A stretch of DNA of 64,000 nucleotides from Aporrectodea caliginosa (GCA_020284085.1 JACEVL010000493.1:1035001-1099000); one strand, 5' to 3'; shown: positions 36,791-49,031, counted from the first letter of the stretch. Program-made: numbers and translations. Notes: a model not told the origin generated them from the letters alone.

Positions 36791-38519
36791 GTGCTGTATA
36801 TATGTCTACTTGCATTTCACTGTACCTTACACTGTTACTTAATCTTGTTTTAATGCTATTTGCACTGCTATAGCTTGTCATAAGAGGCAAATTGCTATTT
36901 GTTTTTTGCATTATTGCTTGATGCCTTTCGTGTTGGACTCTGGGAATACCATTACTAATTAGTGGCCAGTACTGAATAGTAATTACTATTTAATTGTTCG
37001 GTTTTTTGTATGTAACCTGTGTAATTTTATGTATATTTTACTGGTTACTCTTGTCAAATGTATTAATTTGTGCAAGGATGTCATCTTCATATTAATAGAC
37101 TTAAAGCAGATAGTAGGGAGAGGCTGGTAAGAGGAGGGAAAAGGATGATAGGAGAAGAGTTAGGGGAAAAGAGTAGTAACAGAATAATTTTTCCCCAGAA
37201 GGTACATGTTGCTGAACTAGGGTGTGAAGTTGCCCTGTGTGGGGTGTGAGTTAGTAAATATCTAAGAGATTATGGGTGTGATACTTTCAACTTTGCTTGG
37301 TTCAAAGCACAATGTTGAACCAATGGCCATGGCTTGCTAGGCTGGAAGATAAATGATGTTCTGAAGTTCGATTACTGTTGTCATGTTTGTGCCTCAGCCG
37401 ATTTAACCTTTGACCTAAGGTCCAAGCGTCTGAGGAATAATTTTATTAGATGTACATATGAATAAACAAACAATTATCTCATCTTAACAGTTTAACGACG
37501 AGAGAGTACTAAACGTGACTGGGAAACCAATGCAGCTCGTCATTAAAGTGTCCACACCATTATTTGCCCTGCGCTGTATTATAGGCGAGGTATTACATGA
37601 CATCTCTGAAGGTTTACAGTACAGTAGTAGACTACATTACAGTTTGAATGCTTGTGCTTTGAATTCACTGAAACAATTGCTCTGGTATATGAGCCATTCT
37701 GTATATCATTTGCTTGACTATTTCTCTAAGGCTGCTTGGTTTATTGTTAATCTTAAGCTTATGAAAGTATTTTTATCATTTGCTGCATTTGTTTCTGGAG
37801 TGAGACTTTAAGAATTCTGTCATTGTTTTCTATTGTAGAATCTTTAAACTCTTGTTCCGTGTTAGAATCTTCGTATAAGTAAGTAAGTATATTATTAACA
37901 GTTGCTATTTACATGTTGGTGTACAGATATCTAATAAAGACAGTTGAAAAATAAACAGCAATCTAACAGTAGATGTTTAGGATGCATCAGGTTAGCATCC
38001 TAACAATAAAACCTTATTATGCTCTATTCTGCAGTAGAACCTTTGAAATATTTCTGCATTCTGTTCTTATTTAGAATCTTAAAAGGCTCACTACTATCGT
38101 GCCAAAGTAGAATCACACTCTGAGTGTTAGCAGTTTGTTAGTTATTGATAGGGAGAAGTTTTTTTAGTGCTTTTGAGATTTATAAAAGGCGATATGAATA
38201 GCCTGACGACATTCATGAGTACGTACGAACATACTTGCATGTATGCTGATGTATATGGGTGTCGAGTTCACATTAAATTTGCCTCCGTTGTATGTTGTGA
38301 ATATGTGATATCTCAACCATTCAGTATCCTTTGCGGAATAACATTCTGACGAGCCACACTGCCCAGGATCTTTAGATAATATTTAAGTTTCACAGAGCCA
38401 GTTATAGAATAGAATCTTCGTTTATTCATAACACATTGTCAGAACGCAATGTGATTACAAGAAAGACAAATAAACAAACAATTATCTTATCTTATCTTAG
38501 TTGCATGTAAGTTTATCTG
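36791..38519. other. No gene recognised
   Basis: AT-rich spacer with the hairpin at 37485, a fragment at 38405-38500 ending in cttatcttatctta (a SINE/LINE tail), and no convincing exon. Confidence 0.4.
37485..37552. repeat. Hairpin related to the piggyBac-like MITE left end
   Basis: TTAACAGTTTAACGACGAG through GCAGCTCGTCATTAAAG forms a stem and aligns with 12803-12862 through shared gtactaaa, tgggaaac-like and caatgcag blocks. It is probably a solo end or truncated copy. Confidence 0.45.
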
Positions 38520-38690
38520 TTAGCTATCTCTTTAAACTCTGCTCAAGTTAATTTTTTCTAGCTATGTTAAGACCCACCTCTTTAGATCCTTTTTACCGCC
38601 ATGTTCTTATCGCTTTTGAGGGGTTCCATCGGGTTGGGAATACCTTTCATTAGTTAATATTGAGGTGGCACTATATAAATTTGATAGTTA
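38520..38690 (+). mobile_element. L2/CR1-like LINE tail
   Basis: A frame gives FSSYVKTHLFR, and the sequence ends gaggtggcactatataaatt, as in other LINE tails here. Confidence 0.45.
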
Positions 38691-39079
38691 TAGTTACTTG
38701 TAAAATATTAATTCACGATTGCACGTCATATCCGAGCATTTGATAAAACTTTAACGCTTTTAATGTCTTTTGTTTTACATTTCATAGTAATTTCAGAGTG
38801 TTGCTTGGGTATAGTTTTAACAATTCTTTTTGAACAAACCTCGAAAAATTGCCATTCCTGGCAGATTTGGTGCGGCAGCTTTTACCGAGATTTATTCGAA
38901 ATTCAGTTTTGTTTTTCGTCTTCGAATTGTCCATTTTTGATTTTTTTCAGTATTTGCAGTAATTTATATATATTTGTTTCTTTGTTAAGATTTGCTTTTG
39001 AGAATATTTTGATTGTGTCTTGAGATTTGCAATTTTTTGTCATTAGTGCGAGCTTGTTTTTGCCTGATTGCACATCTTA

Positions 39080-40140
39080 AGGTTGTCACGCTAAATCACA
39101 TTCATAGAGTCACAATTTAAACTGTTCCTAATGTTATCAATATTGATTCTAAATCACATTCACGGAGTCACAATTTAAACCTAATGTTATCCCTGTTCAC
39201 TCTAAATCACATTTGCAGAGTCACAATTGAAGCCTAATGTTATAAATAGTCACTCTAAATCAGCGGTTTTCAAAGTTTATTTTTATTGTACCCCCAGGTA
39301 ACAAAATTGAATTTTGGCGTACCCCCAACAAGGTCAGATCAAAAACAACTTGCGAGCGTGAAGTCCCCTTGCAATTAACAACTCCTTTTAATCATTGGTG
39401 CACACCGGGATTTAGTCATAGGCAGAAAATTTTAAAAGTAGCCTAATATAATAAATTTTAACTTAAGAATGTAGTCATATCAACAAAAAGGAAAAATAAA
39501 ATCACTATTAAAAAGTGTTAATGTGAGCAGTGAGTTTGTTTTGACAAGCACGGATTTACAATATCTGGTTTAATATTTGTCAATTTGAAACGCAAATCTG
39601 GTTCGAGTTCAAGCTTTGTTCTGTATTTGGTTAACTTTGATCGCAAGTATAGCTGAAAAACCCGTTTCACACAGATATGACGTGCTGAAAGGAATCAAAA
39701 AATTTAAAGCTCTGTAAGAAATTAATCCATATTCAGCTTTTAGTTTCAGCCAAAAATCACGCAACATGTCTTTCTTGAATTCGTTCTTCAATCCACCATC
39801 ACATGATAGTTCAACAAACTGGTCTCTTTCCTGGACTGAAAAATCAGCCGGCAACACTGTATACATCCGATTGCATAAACTCATAGAAATGTACAGAAAA
39901 ATAAGCGAATGGTGGACGTAGAATAGCTAATGAAAGAAGATGAACATGAAGTCCAAAAACTTATAGAATTTTTTGAAATTTTTCGCGTACCCCTTAGCGA
40001 TACCTGGCGTACCCCCAGGGGTACGCGTACCACAGTTTGAAAACCTCTGCTCTAAATCACATTCGTAGAGTCACTGTTGAAACCTAATGTTGTGAATATT
40101 CACACTGCATGACATTCAAAGATAGTCACAATTTAAACTG
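39080..40140. repeat. Minisatellite (about 60 bp unit) interrupted by a hAT element
   Basis: Units containing ctctaaatcacatt, gagtcacaattt and cctaatgttat recur at 39094-39260 and resume at 40050-40140 after the hAT insertion. At least four copies with length variation are seen. Confidence 0.75.
39261..40049 (-). mobile_element. hAT (Charlie/ZBED-like) deletion derivative with transposase C-terminus
   Basis: The ends CAGCGGTTTTCAAA and TTTGAAAACCTCTG are flanked by exact 8-base CTCTAAAT copies (39253-39260 and 40050-40057). A minus-strand coding remnant at about 39609-39884 contains FWLKLKAEYGLISYRALNFL and CETGFSAILAIK, the hAT C-terminal dimerisation region of ZBED5/FAM200-like transposases. 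It landed inside a minisatellite. Confidence 0.9.
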
Positions 40141-41082
40141 TGATTGTGGTTTATTCTGAGATTTGGGATTGTATATGATAAATCAAAATATTCAGACATA
40201 GTTTTTGATTAGTTTCTAGTTGTTGCTCGATTAAAATTAGAGTTTGAAATGGTTAAATTGAAATATCTGTTAGTGTGAAGTGATTTTTTAAATTAGAACA
40301 AAATTAGAGAATGCAGCTTGTTATGGAACTCTATAACTGTATGGAAGATCAACTATATAATTGTTGTCAATCAATGATAACTTAATTTCAACTATTCGTA
40401 GGGTGTTATTATTGTTTATTATTATTAATTATTGTTTTAATTTTTATTATTAATTTTTTTATTAATTATTTTTTATTATTATTATTACTTATTATTTTTA
40501 TTGTTGTTATTACCCAAGGGCTGTTTAATTAAATTCATGGATTAAAAGTAGTGTGGAATGGTTGAAGTCATTAAGTACCTGGAAGGCTGTTTGAGGTGGG
40601 TTTTAGATTGACAGATTTAAAACATGGAATAGGATAAGTTTTTGATTTTATTTTGAATATTATTGCACTCGAATTAGCATTGTACTATTGCTACTACGGT
40701 TGTTGCTAATACTACTACTATTGCCAATTTGCCAGTGCTGCTACTACTGCTATTGCTACTTCTGCTATCTATATTATTATTATTAGTAGTATAGTACTGT
40801 TATAATTTTATGACTACCTTGATAGAATATGTAAGTCTAAACCATTGTTGTACATATAATTATTATTATTATTACAATCTTGATTTGTAGTTCCTGCATA
40901 AACTTTGTGTTTATCAGTTTCTTGAATGATTCTTTATGGATTGTGCACGTGTTGATAAGTGTACAACTTGTGTGCGAAGCTGTTTACATGGTGTACAGTG
41001 ATGCTTGACTCGTCGTGTTTTTTCTTATTACAAAATGTACAAAAGTTGCAGTTAACATTGCTGTACTTGTTTGGCTGCCAAC
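40141..41082. other. No gene recognised
   Basis: Very AT-rich, with (att)n patches at 40410-40510 and 40770-40880. Confidence 0.45.
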
Positions 41083-41360
41083 TTTTGATTTAATTTGACT
41101 AATTTTTAACGACTACTTTTAATAATACCTAGACTGTAGATCCTCACTAAGCTGACGCTGCATTTGTCACATACAGTTATGTGGACAGAGTAAATTGGTT
41201 ATGGCATATTGAGTGACTATCATAGTTACTCAATATGCCATAACCAATTTACTCTGTCCACATAACTATGTGACAAATGCAGCGTCAGCTTAGTGAGGAT
41301 CTACAGTCTAGGTATTATTAAAAGTAGTCATTAAAAATTAGTCAAATTAAATCATCAAAA
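41083..41360. repeat. Long, slightly diverged palindrome
   Basis: The left arm (41083-41220) and right arm (41222-41360) are inverted copies centred at 41221 with almost no spacer. A handful of differences (acatacag against acatag, aacgact against aatgact, gagtgact against gagtaact) show that the arms have diverged. No coding content is present. Confidence 0.88.
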
Positions 41361-41720
41361 GGGAAGTGGCATACTTGTATATATAAAATTAGAATCAACT
41401 TCAGGAGCCAAACGTCAACTTTCAGTAGCCTACCAGGCTTATACGGGCCTAGTATGAGCAAAATTCATATATACACATGTAGGTACATAATATAATTATT
41501 ATATGCATATTTTGCACCAAATTCCGGGACAATTTGGGGTCAATCCAGGATATAGGACATACAAGGCCGATTCCGTGACTGTTCCGCGGAATCCGGGACG
41601 GTTCATTGGCGGCTCTAGCTGTACTTAGGACGTTTTGCTTTTAAATTCATTCACAACAAGTACACTAACACAGTACAAACCACACTTGTTTGTCTAAGTC
41701 CCTCTATATATAATTTTATA

Positions 41721-41721
41721 T

Positions 41722-41804
<83 letters not shown>
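41721..41804. repeat. (TA)n(GA)n compound microsatellite
   Basis: About 25 ta units run directly into about 15 ga units. Confidence 0.95.
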
Positions 41805-41807
<3 letters not shown>

Positions 41808-42105
41808 ACAGCACAAACTGCTTTTGTAGAAATAACAAGAAATTAGCTAAAAAAACAACAATTAATATAATAAATGTCCCGTCATGATGCCATTCAGCAT
41901 TCCTGTTGCGCACCACGCACGCTCGAGTTCCCAGACACCGCTAAGGGGGTGCTCGAGTCTCACATTAAATAGTTTCATGTAGACCTTAATCGGTGATCCT
42001 AATGCCTAGGTCTTTTCAACCTCTTTTCTTTTCCTATATTAATGTATTTAACCTGTTTGTACTGAGCTGCGGTTTGCCAGCCTGATTGGTTATAATAAAC
42101 GAAGA

Positions 42106-43118
42106 TAGGCCTATATATATGTTACAGTGAATGTGTATTATCAGGGAATGTGTATATACCCTGAAATTTTCAGGGTAGATGCATATTCCCTGATTCACTC
42201 GGGGAATGTATACATTCCCTGAAAAAACCAGGGTATATACATATACCCTGAAATTTTCGAGTGATTTTATACACTTACCCTGAAAAGCTTTACAATAACA
42301 CATAAAGCCAGATTTCTATACACATACCCTGAAAATTTCAGGGTATGTGTAACATCTACTGTGACATTTCACAAGAACTTTGAAGCATGTACATCTGTTT
42401 GTTTTATGTATTGGCTGTCAAGTGTATGCGTCAACATAACGAGTGATGACGGACTATGGCTCACGTGGAGAAGTGATTGATATTATATTCTGATTGATAT
42501 GCAGTCCATGCCTAGTGGACATCACAAATGGATCATGGTATACCAAAATCATCTGACCAAATACTGTGCTCTTCGTCCGTTGTCTACAAAGCTCGCAGCT
42601 GAGGTTGCCTATCAACTCAGTAGTTGAGATCATGCAGATTATACTTCGACCGTATAGACAACTCTCCAGCGTCAGGTGAAGCGGCAACAGAACCAAATCA
42701 GAAACAAATATAAACTCAGAGAAAACGAGCTTCTGCTGGATGCTGACGTCTCCAAAGATGAAAAAATTGCTCTGTGAACCGCGCTTAAGATGTGGCGGTT
42801 AAGGTAATCTGCCGGTTTACACATACCCTGAAATGTTCAGGGTATGTGTATAGATATGTGAAATGTAACAGTAGATGTTACACATACCCTGAAATTTTCA
42901 GGGTATGTGTATAGAAATCTGGCTTAATGTGTTATTGTAGTCAGGGTAAGTGTATAAAATCATTCGAAAATTTCAGGGTATATGTATATACCCTGGTTTT
43001 TTCAGGGAATGTATACATTCCCCGAGTGAATCAGGGAATATGCATCTACCCTGAAAATTTCAGGGTATATACACATTCCCTGATAATACACATTCACTGT
43101 AACATATATATAGGCCTA
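42106..43118. mobile_element. Fold-back element with hairpin-rich arms and captured integrase fragments
   Basis: Two arms of about 260 bp (42106-42372 and about 42856-43118) are near-perfect inverted copies. Each is built of smaller palindromes such as taccctgaaatttcagggta. The outer ends read TAGGCCTATATATATG, with a possible TA duplication. A unique interior of about 480 bp lies between the arms. No transposase for moving such arms is present. Confidence 0.8.
42499..42775 (+). pseudogene. Fragments of a retroviral-type integrase core inside the fold-back element
   Basis: The frame from 42499 reads MQSMPSGHHKWIMVYQNHLT, then RPLSTKLAAEVAYQL before a stop. This matches the start of the integrase core (first catalytic Asp region, VYQxHLTK) of the Ginger/gypsy-like family related to human KRBA2. 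A further 28 or so residues (VKRQQNQIRNKYKLRENELL onward) follow in frame after stops. The gene is truncated and cannot act. Confidence 0.6.
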
Positions 43119-43766
43119 CCTAAATGAAACTGACAGTTTGAAAGGCATGTTATGAAGAAATGAATTACCGTTTATTTTTAATTTGTAGCCTAAATGGTTT
43201 CATGTAGGCCTAACTTAACCTGAAATTATGGTTAACTCATCGATTCGATGCATGCATGGCAGCATTATTCTCAAAACTCGAATAGCCTACATTTTAACCA
43301 TATCTTAGGACGGGCAAACATCTAGTTTCAGTTAGGCCCTATAATTTGTCTTTTCAAATGTTTAACCACATCTTACGGCCGCCAGAGGTAGGCTATGTAT
43401 TGGTCCATCCAAATTCATTTGCCAACAAAAGCCGCTAATTGACAATTCTTTAATTCTTTTGTAATTTTCTTTGTAGCGTTTCTTTATCTTCGGTCATTTT
43501 TTCGCCGCATTCATTGCGATTGATTGCTCACGACAAATTTTAAATTGGCCGAATATAGTAGTGCCCAATATTTCATCGACATCTTATGCCTGCTATGACC
43601 ATTGACGTCGATTGGACCTCACCTTACCTATACACTATACAGTGACACGAAAGTTATATTTTAAAAATGAAATGGCTGCCATGACCTTAATGTACTTATG
43701 ATGTGTTGCAGGGTTAGTGGGTTACCAATCATTCATTCATTCACTTATTCATTCATTCATTCAGTA

Positions 43767-44556
43767 CAGGGGCGGAGACTTAGGGGGGACAGGGGGGACG
43801 GTCCCCTCCAAAACTTGAGGTGGGGGGACGGAGCTGCTTATATCCCCCCCAATATTTCTGAAATATTTCATGAATATAATAATAATAGTTATGAGTGACA
43901 GCGAGCAATTTTGTTCAGATGACATCTGAAAATGCTACCATTACAGTGTGGAAATTCAAAAAATTTTAAATAGGGGAGGGGTCACATCCCCTCTCCAAAA
44001 CCCTCCCCAAACTCAAATACGACTCAAACTACATGTTAGCTAAGAGTGACAGCTGGTTCCTATCAGCACTCAAATTATTGAGCAATTTTGTTCAGATGAC
44101 AGCTTAAAATGCTACCATTATGGTGTGAAATTTCAAAAAAAAATTTAGATAGGGGAGGGGTCACATCCCCTCCCCAAACCCCTCCCCAAACTCAAACACG
44201 ACTCAAACTACGTGTAAGCTACGAGTGACAGCTGGTTCCTATCAGCACTCAAATTATTGAGCAATTTTGTTCAGATGACAGCTTAAAATGCTACCATTAT
44301 GGTGTGAAATTTGAAAAAAATTTAGATAGGGGAGGGGTCACATCCCCTCCCCAAACCCCTCCCCAAACTCAAACACGACTCAAACTACGTGTAAGCTACG
44401 AGTGACAGCTGGTTCCTATCAGCACTCAAATTATTGAGCAATTTTGTTCAGATGACAGCTTAAAATGCTACCTTTACAGTGTAGAAAGTCAAAAAAATTT
44501 AAATCTTCGGCCGCTCCACCGGTCCCCCCAAACCCAAGACCAAGTCTCCGCCTATG
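43767..44556. mobile_element. hAT MITE with internal 178-bp tandem repeats
   Basis: The termini CAGGGGCGGAGACTT and AAGTCTCCGCCTATG are flanked by exact 8-base ATTCAGTA (43759-43766 and 44557-44564). Internally, a unit of 177-179 bp starting gagcaattttgttcagatga begins at 43903, 44080, 44259 and 44436. Confidence 0.88.
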
Positions 44557-44579
44557 ATTCAGTACAGAGATTTATATAG

Positions 44580-44776
44580 GCTGCTATTCAGAAGTGCTCT
44601 CGCCCCACCAAGCTTAGGCGACAAAGAAAAGTCCTGAGGTTATAATACAACGTATAAGAATGGACCCTGGGCAGCAAACGTAGTGCCGATGGAAGCCCGT
44701 TCCAGACCGAGGGCCAACGACTAAGAAGGCGCGGTTCGCCAAATAGATGTACGAGCAAATGGGACAAGGAGTACAC
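44580..44776 (-). mobile_element. LINE ORF2 C-terminal fragment
   Basis: The minus frame reads SRWPSVWNGLPSALRLLP and LRTFLCRLSLVG, resembling the WNxLPxxLR end of CR1/L2-group ORF2. It lies between two hAT elements. Confidence 0.5.
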
Positions 44777-45122
44777 CCCGGTCAGTAGAGCAGAGCTAGG
44801 GAGCTGCGATCCCGTAAACTTAGAGTAGGGCAGCAGACCTATTATATGTATCGTATATAGGGGTCTGCGGGTATACCCGTACCCGCGGGTTTACCCGTAC
44901 CCGACCCGTACCCGCGGGTCGGGTACGGGTCGGGTACGCATTTCACGGGTCGGGTCGGGTACGGGTAGGGTCATCACGGGTACGGGTATACCCGGTTTTA
45001 CCCGTACCGACGTGAAGTTTTGGGGTTACAATGTCACCGTCACATATAATAGAGAATGTAGGCATACAATCGGCCTTACCGGGTCTACAACGTACTATTA
45101 ACAGTTACTTAGTGTACTCGGT

Positions 45123-48100
45123 CTGCAAAGGCTCATCAGTCACTCTAGGCTTGCCTAGCTTGCTTAGAGTAACACAGGGAGGAAATCCGATCGACGTATT
45201 CGATGATCGTAGATTCGGAACCGACCTGGGCTGATGAACCAAAGTCCTCCGTGCCCACCTTCATGTGGTGCAGACTGTTAGTACCCTCCCTTAATTGGGT
45301 AGGAGAACGAACGGGCACGGCAGGCAAAACCAGGGGAAGGCAATGGCAAACCACCCCTGTTACCATGCCAAGAAAACCTTTATGAATCAAGCTAATTCAA
45401 ACAAAGTAGTAGTCGCAGATGGTGAGACTCCCAGGCCGGAGTGCGACTCAACAGCTACTGGGAAAGAGCGAAATGGAGAGTTGAAAGCAATTCAGTCTAA
45501 TGAAGCAACAGGACAAAAGCCGAAAGGAGGTTCAGTGGCAGATCGTACTGGAAAGCAAAGACTCATCCTGAGCTGTAAAAATAAAATGAAAATAAGCACA
45601 TGGAATGTCCGTAGTATGCAGAGTGGAAAGATGGATATCATTCAGAGAGAGATGGAACGACTTGATATATCAATCATGGGGTTAAGTGAAACAAGATGGA
45701 AAGGACAGGGCCATTTCAATTGGAATGGTTATAGGATTATAATGTCAGGTAAAAAAGAAAAAGGAAGAAGTGGGGTAGCAATTATGTGTGATAGAACAAG
45801 CGCAAATTCAATAATGGGTTATGATACAGTGAGTGACAGAATCTTGAGCGTAAGATTTCGAGGAAAGAAAGTTAATATAACAATTATACAAATATATGCA
45901 CCAACGTCAATGGCGATTGAGGAAGAGCACGAAAGCTTTTACAATGAATTACAAAGTGTAATTGATAAAACTCCTAAAGGAGATGTAATAATGGTCATTG
46001 GTGACTTTAATGCGAAGGTGGGAAAATATAATGGAGGAGGGGGAGACACGTTAGGAGGTCATGGGTTGGGAGAGCAAAATGATGCAGGAGAGAGATTAGT
46101 GGATTTTTGCGAAGGAAACAGCCTGAGAATAATGAATACATGGTTTGAACAGCCAAAAAGAAGGTTGTATACGTGGACGTCACCAGATGGAAAACACAGG
46201 AACCAGATTGATTACATACTGATAAATAAAAGATGGAATAGCACGATAAGAGATGTTAGAACAAAACCAGGCGCTGACTGTGGAACCGATCATGAACTAC
46301 TAGTAGCAACAGTGCAAACGAAACTAAAAAAATTAAAAAAAGGAGAAAGATTGATCACATACGACTGCAAGGAAATATCACAGGAATACAGAGTAGAAAT
46401 AAGGAATAGATTTGAAATATTGGAGAGGGACGATGCAGAAACAGAGGAGGTTGAGAACAATTTATGGGAAAAGACAAAGGAAGTGATCTTAGAAACTGCG
46501 GAGAAATATATTCCGAAGAAAAGAAAAACTAAAACAACTCCTTGGCTATCGAAAGAAGCTATTAACATAGCCATATGCAGAAGGGAAGCAAAAAGAGAAG
46601 GAGATAAAGATAAGATAAGAAAACTGAACAGCGCATTCCAAAAACAAGCGCGCATGGACAAAGAAAAACATCTAAATGAATTATGCAAGGAAATGGAGGA
46701 GGAGGGAAGAAAAGGAAGAACTAAAACTATGTTTTCAAAAGTGAGGGAAATAACGAGAAAAAACACACCAAAAATGGGGTCGCTGAAAGCAGGTGATGGA
46801 CACATAATTGCGGATGAAGAAGGAATGAAGAAAAGATGGAAGGAATACACAGAAGAGTTGTACAACGAAGATAAAAGAGTAAAGGTAGAAAAAACAGATG
46901 TAACAGAGTATGAAAATGAACCGGAAATCATGGAAGCAGAGGTAGAATGGGCTATTAAACAATTGAAAGATAATAAGGCCCCGGGTCAAGACGGGATACC
47001 AATAGAAATGGTAAAAGCTGGGGATGGCGTGATGACAAAGACAATAACAAAGATTTGTAATAACATATGGAAAACTGGAAAGTGGCCAGAAGATTGGAAA
47101 AGTTCAGTCTTTATCCCTTTATTTAAAAAAGGAGACGCAAAAGAGTGTGAAAATTACAGGACAATAGCAATGATATCACACATAAGCAAAATATTACTCA
47201 AAATAATACATAAAAGAATGGAGAGTACAATAGAGAGAGAGCTTCCTGATAGTCAAGCAGGATTTAGGAAATTTCGTGGAACACGTGATCATATTGCCAA
47301 TATGAGGTGGATAATGGAGAGACAAAGGGAGTTTGGACAGAAAGTATACATATGCTTCATTGATTATAGCAAAGCGTTTGACTGCATTAATCATGAATTG
47401 ATGTGGAAAACCTTGGGAGAAATGGGAATACCGAAACACTTGATTCAACTTCTTAGGGGTTTGTACGAAGATCAGATAGCGGTGATAAGGACTGAATATG
47501 GAGATACTGACAGATTCAGGATTAGGAAGGGAGTGCGGCAAGGATGCATTCTGTCTCCTTTCCTATTTAATATGTATGCTGAAAGGATAATGAGGCAGGC
47601 GGGAATGGATGAGGCTATGGAAGGAATAAAGATAGCGGGAAGAACAATAAACAATCTGAGATACGCTGACGATACAACACTATTGGCGGGTAAAAAAACC
47701 GATTTGGTAGAACTAATAAGAAGGCTCAAGAGTGAAAGTGAGAAAGCAGGACTCTACTTCAATATAAAGAAGACAAAGATCATGACAACAGAGGAGGAGG
47801 ACAGTTTTGTAGTAGATGGAGAGGAAATAGAAACGGTAACTAGCTTCACGTTTTTGGGATCAGTAATAGAAAAAGAGGGAAAGTGTGATATGGAAATAAA
47901 TCGTAGAGTAGCGATAGGAAAAACTGCAATGAATGGTCTGGAAAAAATATGGAAGGACAAACATGTGAGTATAGACACGAAAAAAAGATTGGTGAAGGCT
48001 CTGATCATACCAACAGTAACATACGGCAGTGAGACATGGACAATGACCAAGAAAATGAAAAAAAGATTAACGCATGCGAAATGTGGATATGGAGGAAGAT

Positions 48101-48461
48101 GCAGAGAATATCATGGAAAGAGAAAAGGACCAACGATTGGGTGCGCATGAGTATCGGAATTGAGAATGAAGAGACACTACAACAAACAGTGCTAAGAGCA
48201 AAGTTGAGGTTCTTTGGTCATGTCATGCGATCAGATGGATTGGAAAAGGAAATGATGTTAGCATATGGAGAGGGAAGGAGAAAACAAGGACGACCAAGGA
48301 AAAAGTGGATGGACGAGATACATGAAACAACTGGAATGAATTTGGCAGAACTGAGAGATGCGACGGCGGACAGAAGGAAATGGAGAGGCTTGATCATGAA
48401 GGTCGCTAGAGTTCCAGGAACTGACAGCACAAGGTAACAAGGTAACAAGGTAACAAGGTAA
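45123..48461 (+). mobile_element. Nearly full-length RTE-clade non-LTR retrotransposon
   Basis: The element is 3339 bp, a typical RTE length, and is flanked by the 12-base direct repeat AGTGTACTCGGT at 45111-45122 and 48462-48473. Its 3' end is a short tandem repeat (aaggtaac units, about 48431-48461) instead of poly-A, as in RTE elements. The 5' leader contains GGGGAAGGCAATGGCAAACC, which I recall as similar to BovB/RTE leaders. It lies inside a hAT element (44858-49023) and is therefore younger than it. Confidence 0.9.
45295..48437 (+). pseudogene. RTE ORF2: APE endonuclease plus reverse transcriptase, with one frameshift
   Basis: The first frame runs 951 codons. An endonuclease domain begins at about residue 97 (KISTWNVRSM), with LSETRWKG, YAPTS and GDFNAKVG motifs. 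The reverse transcriptase follows, with NKAPGQDGIP, NYRTIAMIS, YSKAFDCINH, RKGVRQGCILSPFLFNMY and the catalytic LRYADDT. The typical C-terminal tail (RPRKKWMDEI, then LAELRDATADRRKWR) is in another frame and ends at 48437. The two frames part at an A7 run near 48056-48063, so a one-base length change is enough to break the gene. All catalytic motifs seen are intact. A sequencing or assembly slip in the homopolymer would look the same, so the copy may be active or freshly dead. Confidence 0.9.
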
Positions 48462-48582
48462 AGTGTACTCGGTGACTGCATAGACCACGGAGATAAAATA
48501 TATAATGCAATTGAGGAAGCACGACAGTTGTATGTGACAGGTTCCTCAAGTTGACTGCCTATTATTATTACTACTACAATAA

Positions 48583-48830
48583 TTGCTGTTGCTGCTGCTG
48601 CTGCTGCTACTACTACTACTACTACTATTACTCTTGCTGCTGATATACTACTACTATTACTATTACTATTATTATTACCACGAGAACAACTACTACTATT
48701 ACTACTACTACTGCTGCTGTTGCTGCTGCTGCTACTACTACTGCTGCTGCTACTACTACTACTACTACTACTACTAATATCATCATCAGCCTATTTATTA
48801 TTATTACTACACGCTGAGTTGTAAGCCTGT
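48583..48830. repeat. Trinucleotide microsatellite (CTG/CTA/ATT mixtures)
   Basis: Long runs of imperfect ctg, cta and att triplets lie inside the hAT shell, just right of the RTE insertion. The poly-Leu and poly-Tyr frames here are products of the repeat. Confidence 0.85.
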
Positions 48831-49031
48831 TTGACAGGTAGGGACATGGACTATGGGAAGGCGTGCTAATGACGTGACGGGTACTTCACGGGTACGGGTA
48901 TACCCGCGGGTACGGGTAGGGTCGGGTAGTAATTTTGAGTACGGGTCGGGTACGGGTACGGGTAACGGTTCTGTGTTACGGGTACGGGTCGGGTAGCAAA
49001 AATGCTCTACCCGCAGACCTCTAATCGTATA

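Larger units (their letters stand above)
44858..49023. mobile_element. hAT element (non-autonomous) hosting the RTE insertion
   Basis: The termini are TAGGGGTCTGCGGGTA and, inverted at the right, TAGAGGTCTGCGGGTA. The 8-base duplication ATCGTATA lies at 44850-44857 and 49024-49031. Both subterminal regions are packed with CGGGTACGGGT-type repeats in both orientations. Without the RTE and one duplication copy it is about 0.8 kb. No transposase is seen. Confidence 0.88.

Noticed and set aside
46290..46931. 213-residue frame on the minus strand
   Set aside because: It is the antisense shadow of the RTE coding region and has no domain of its own.
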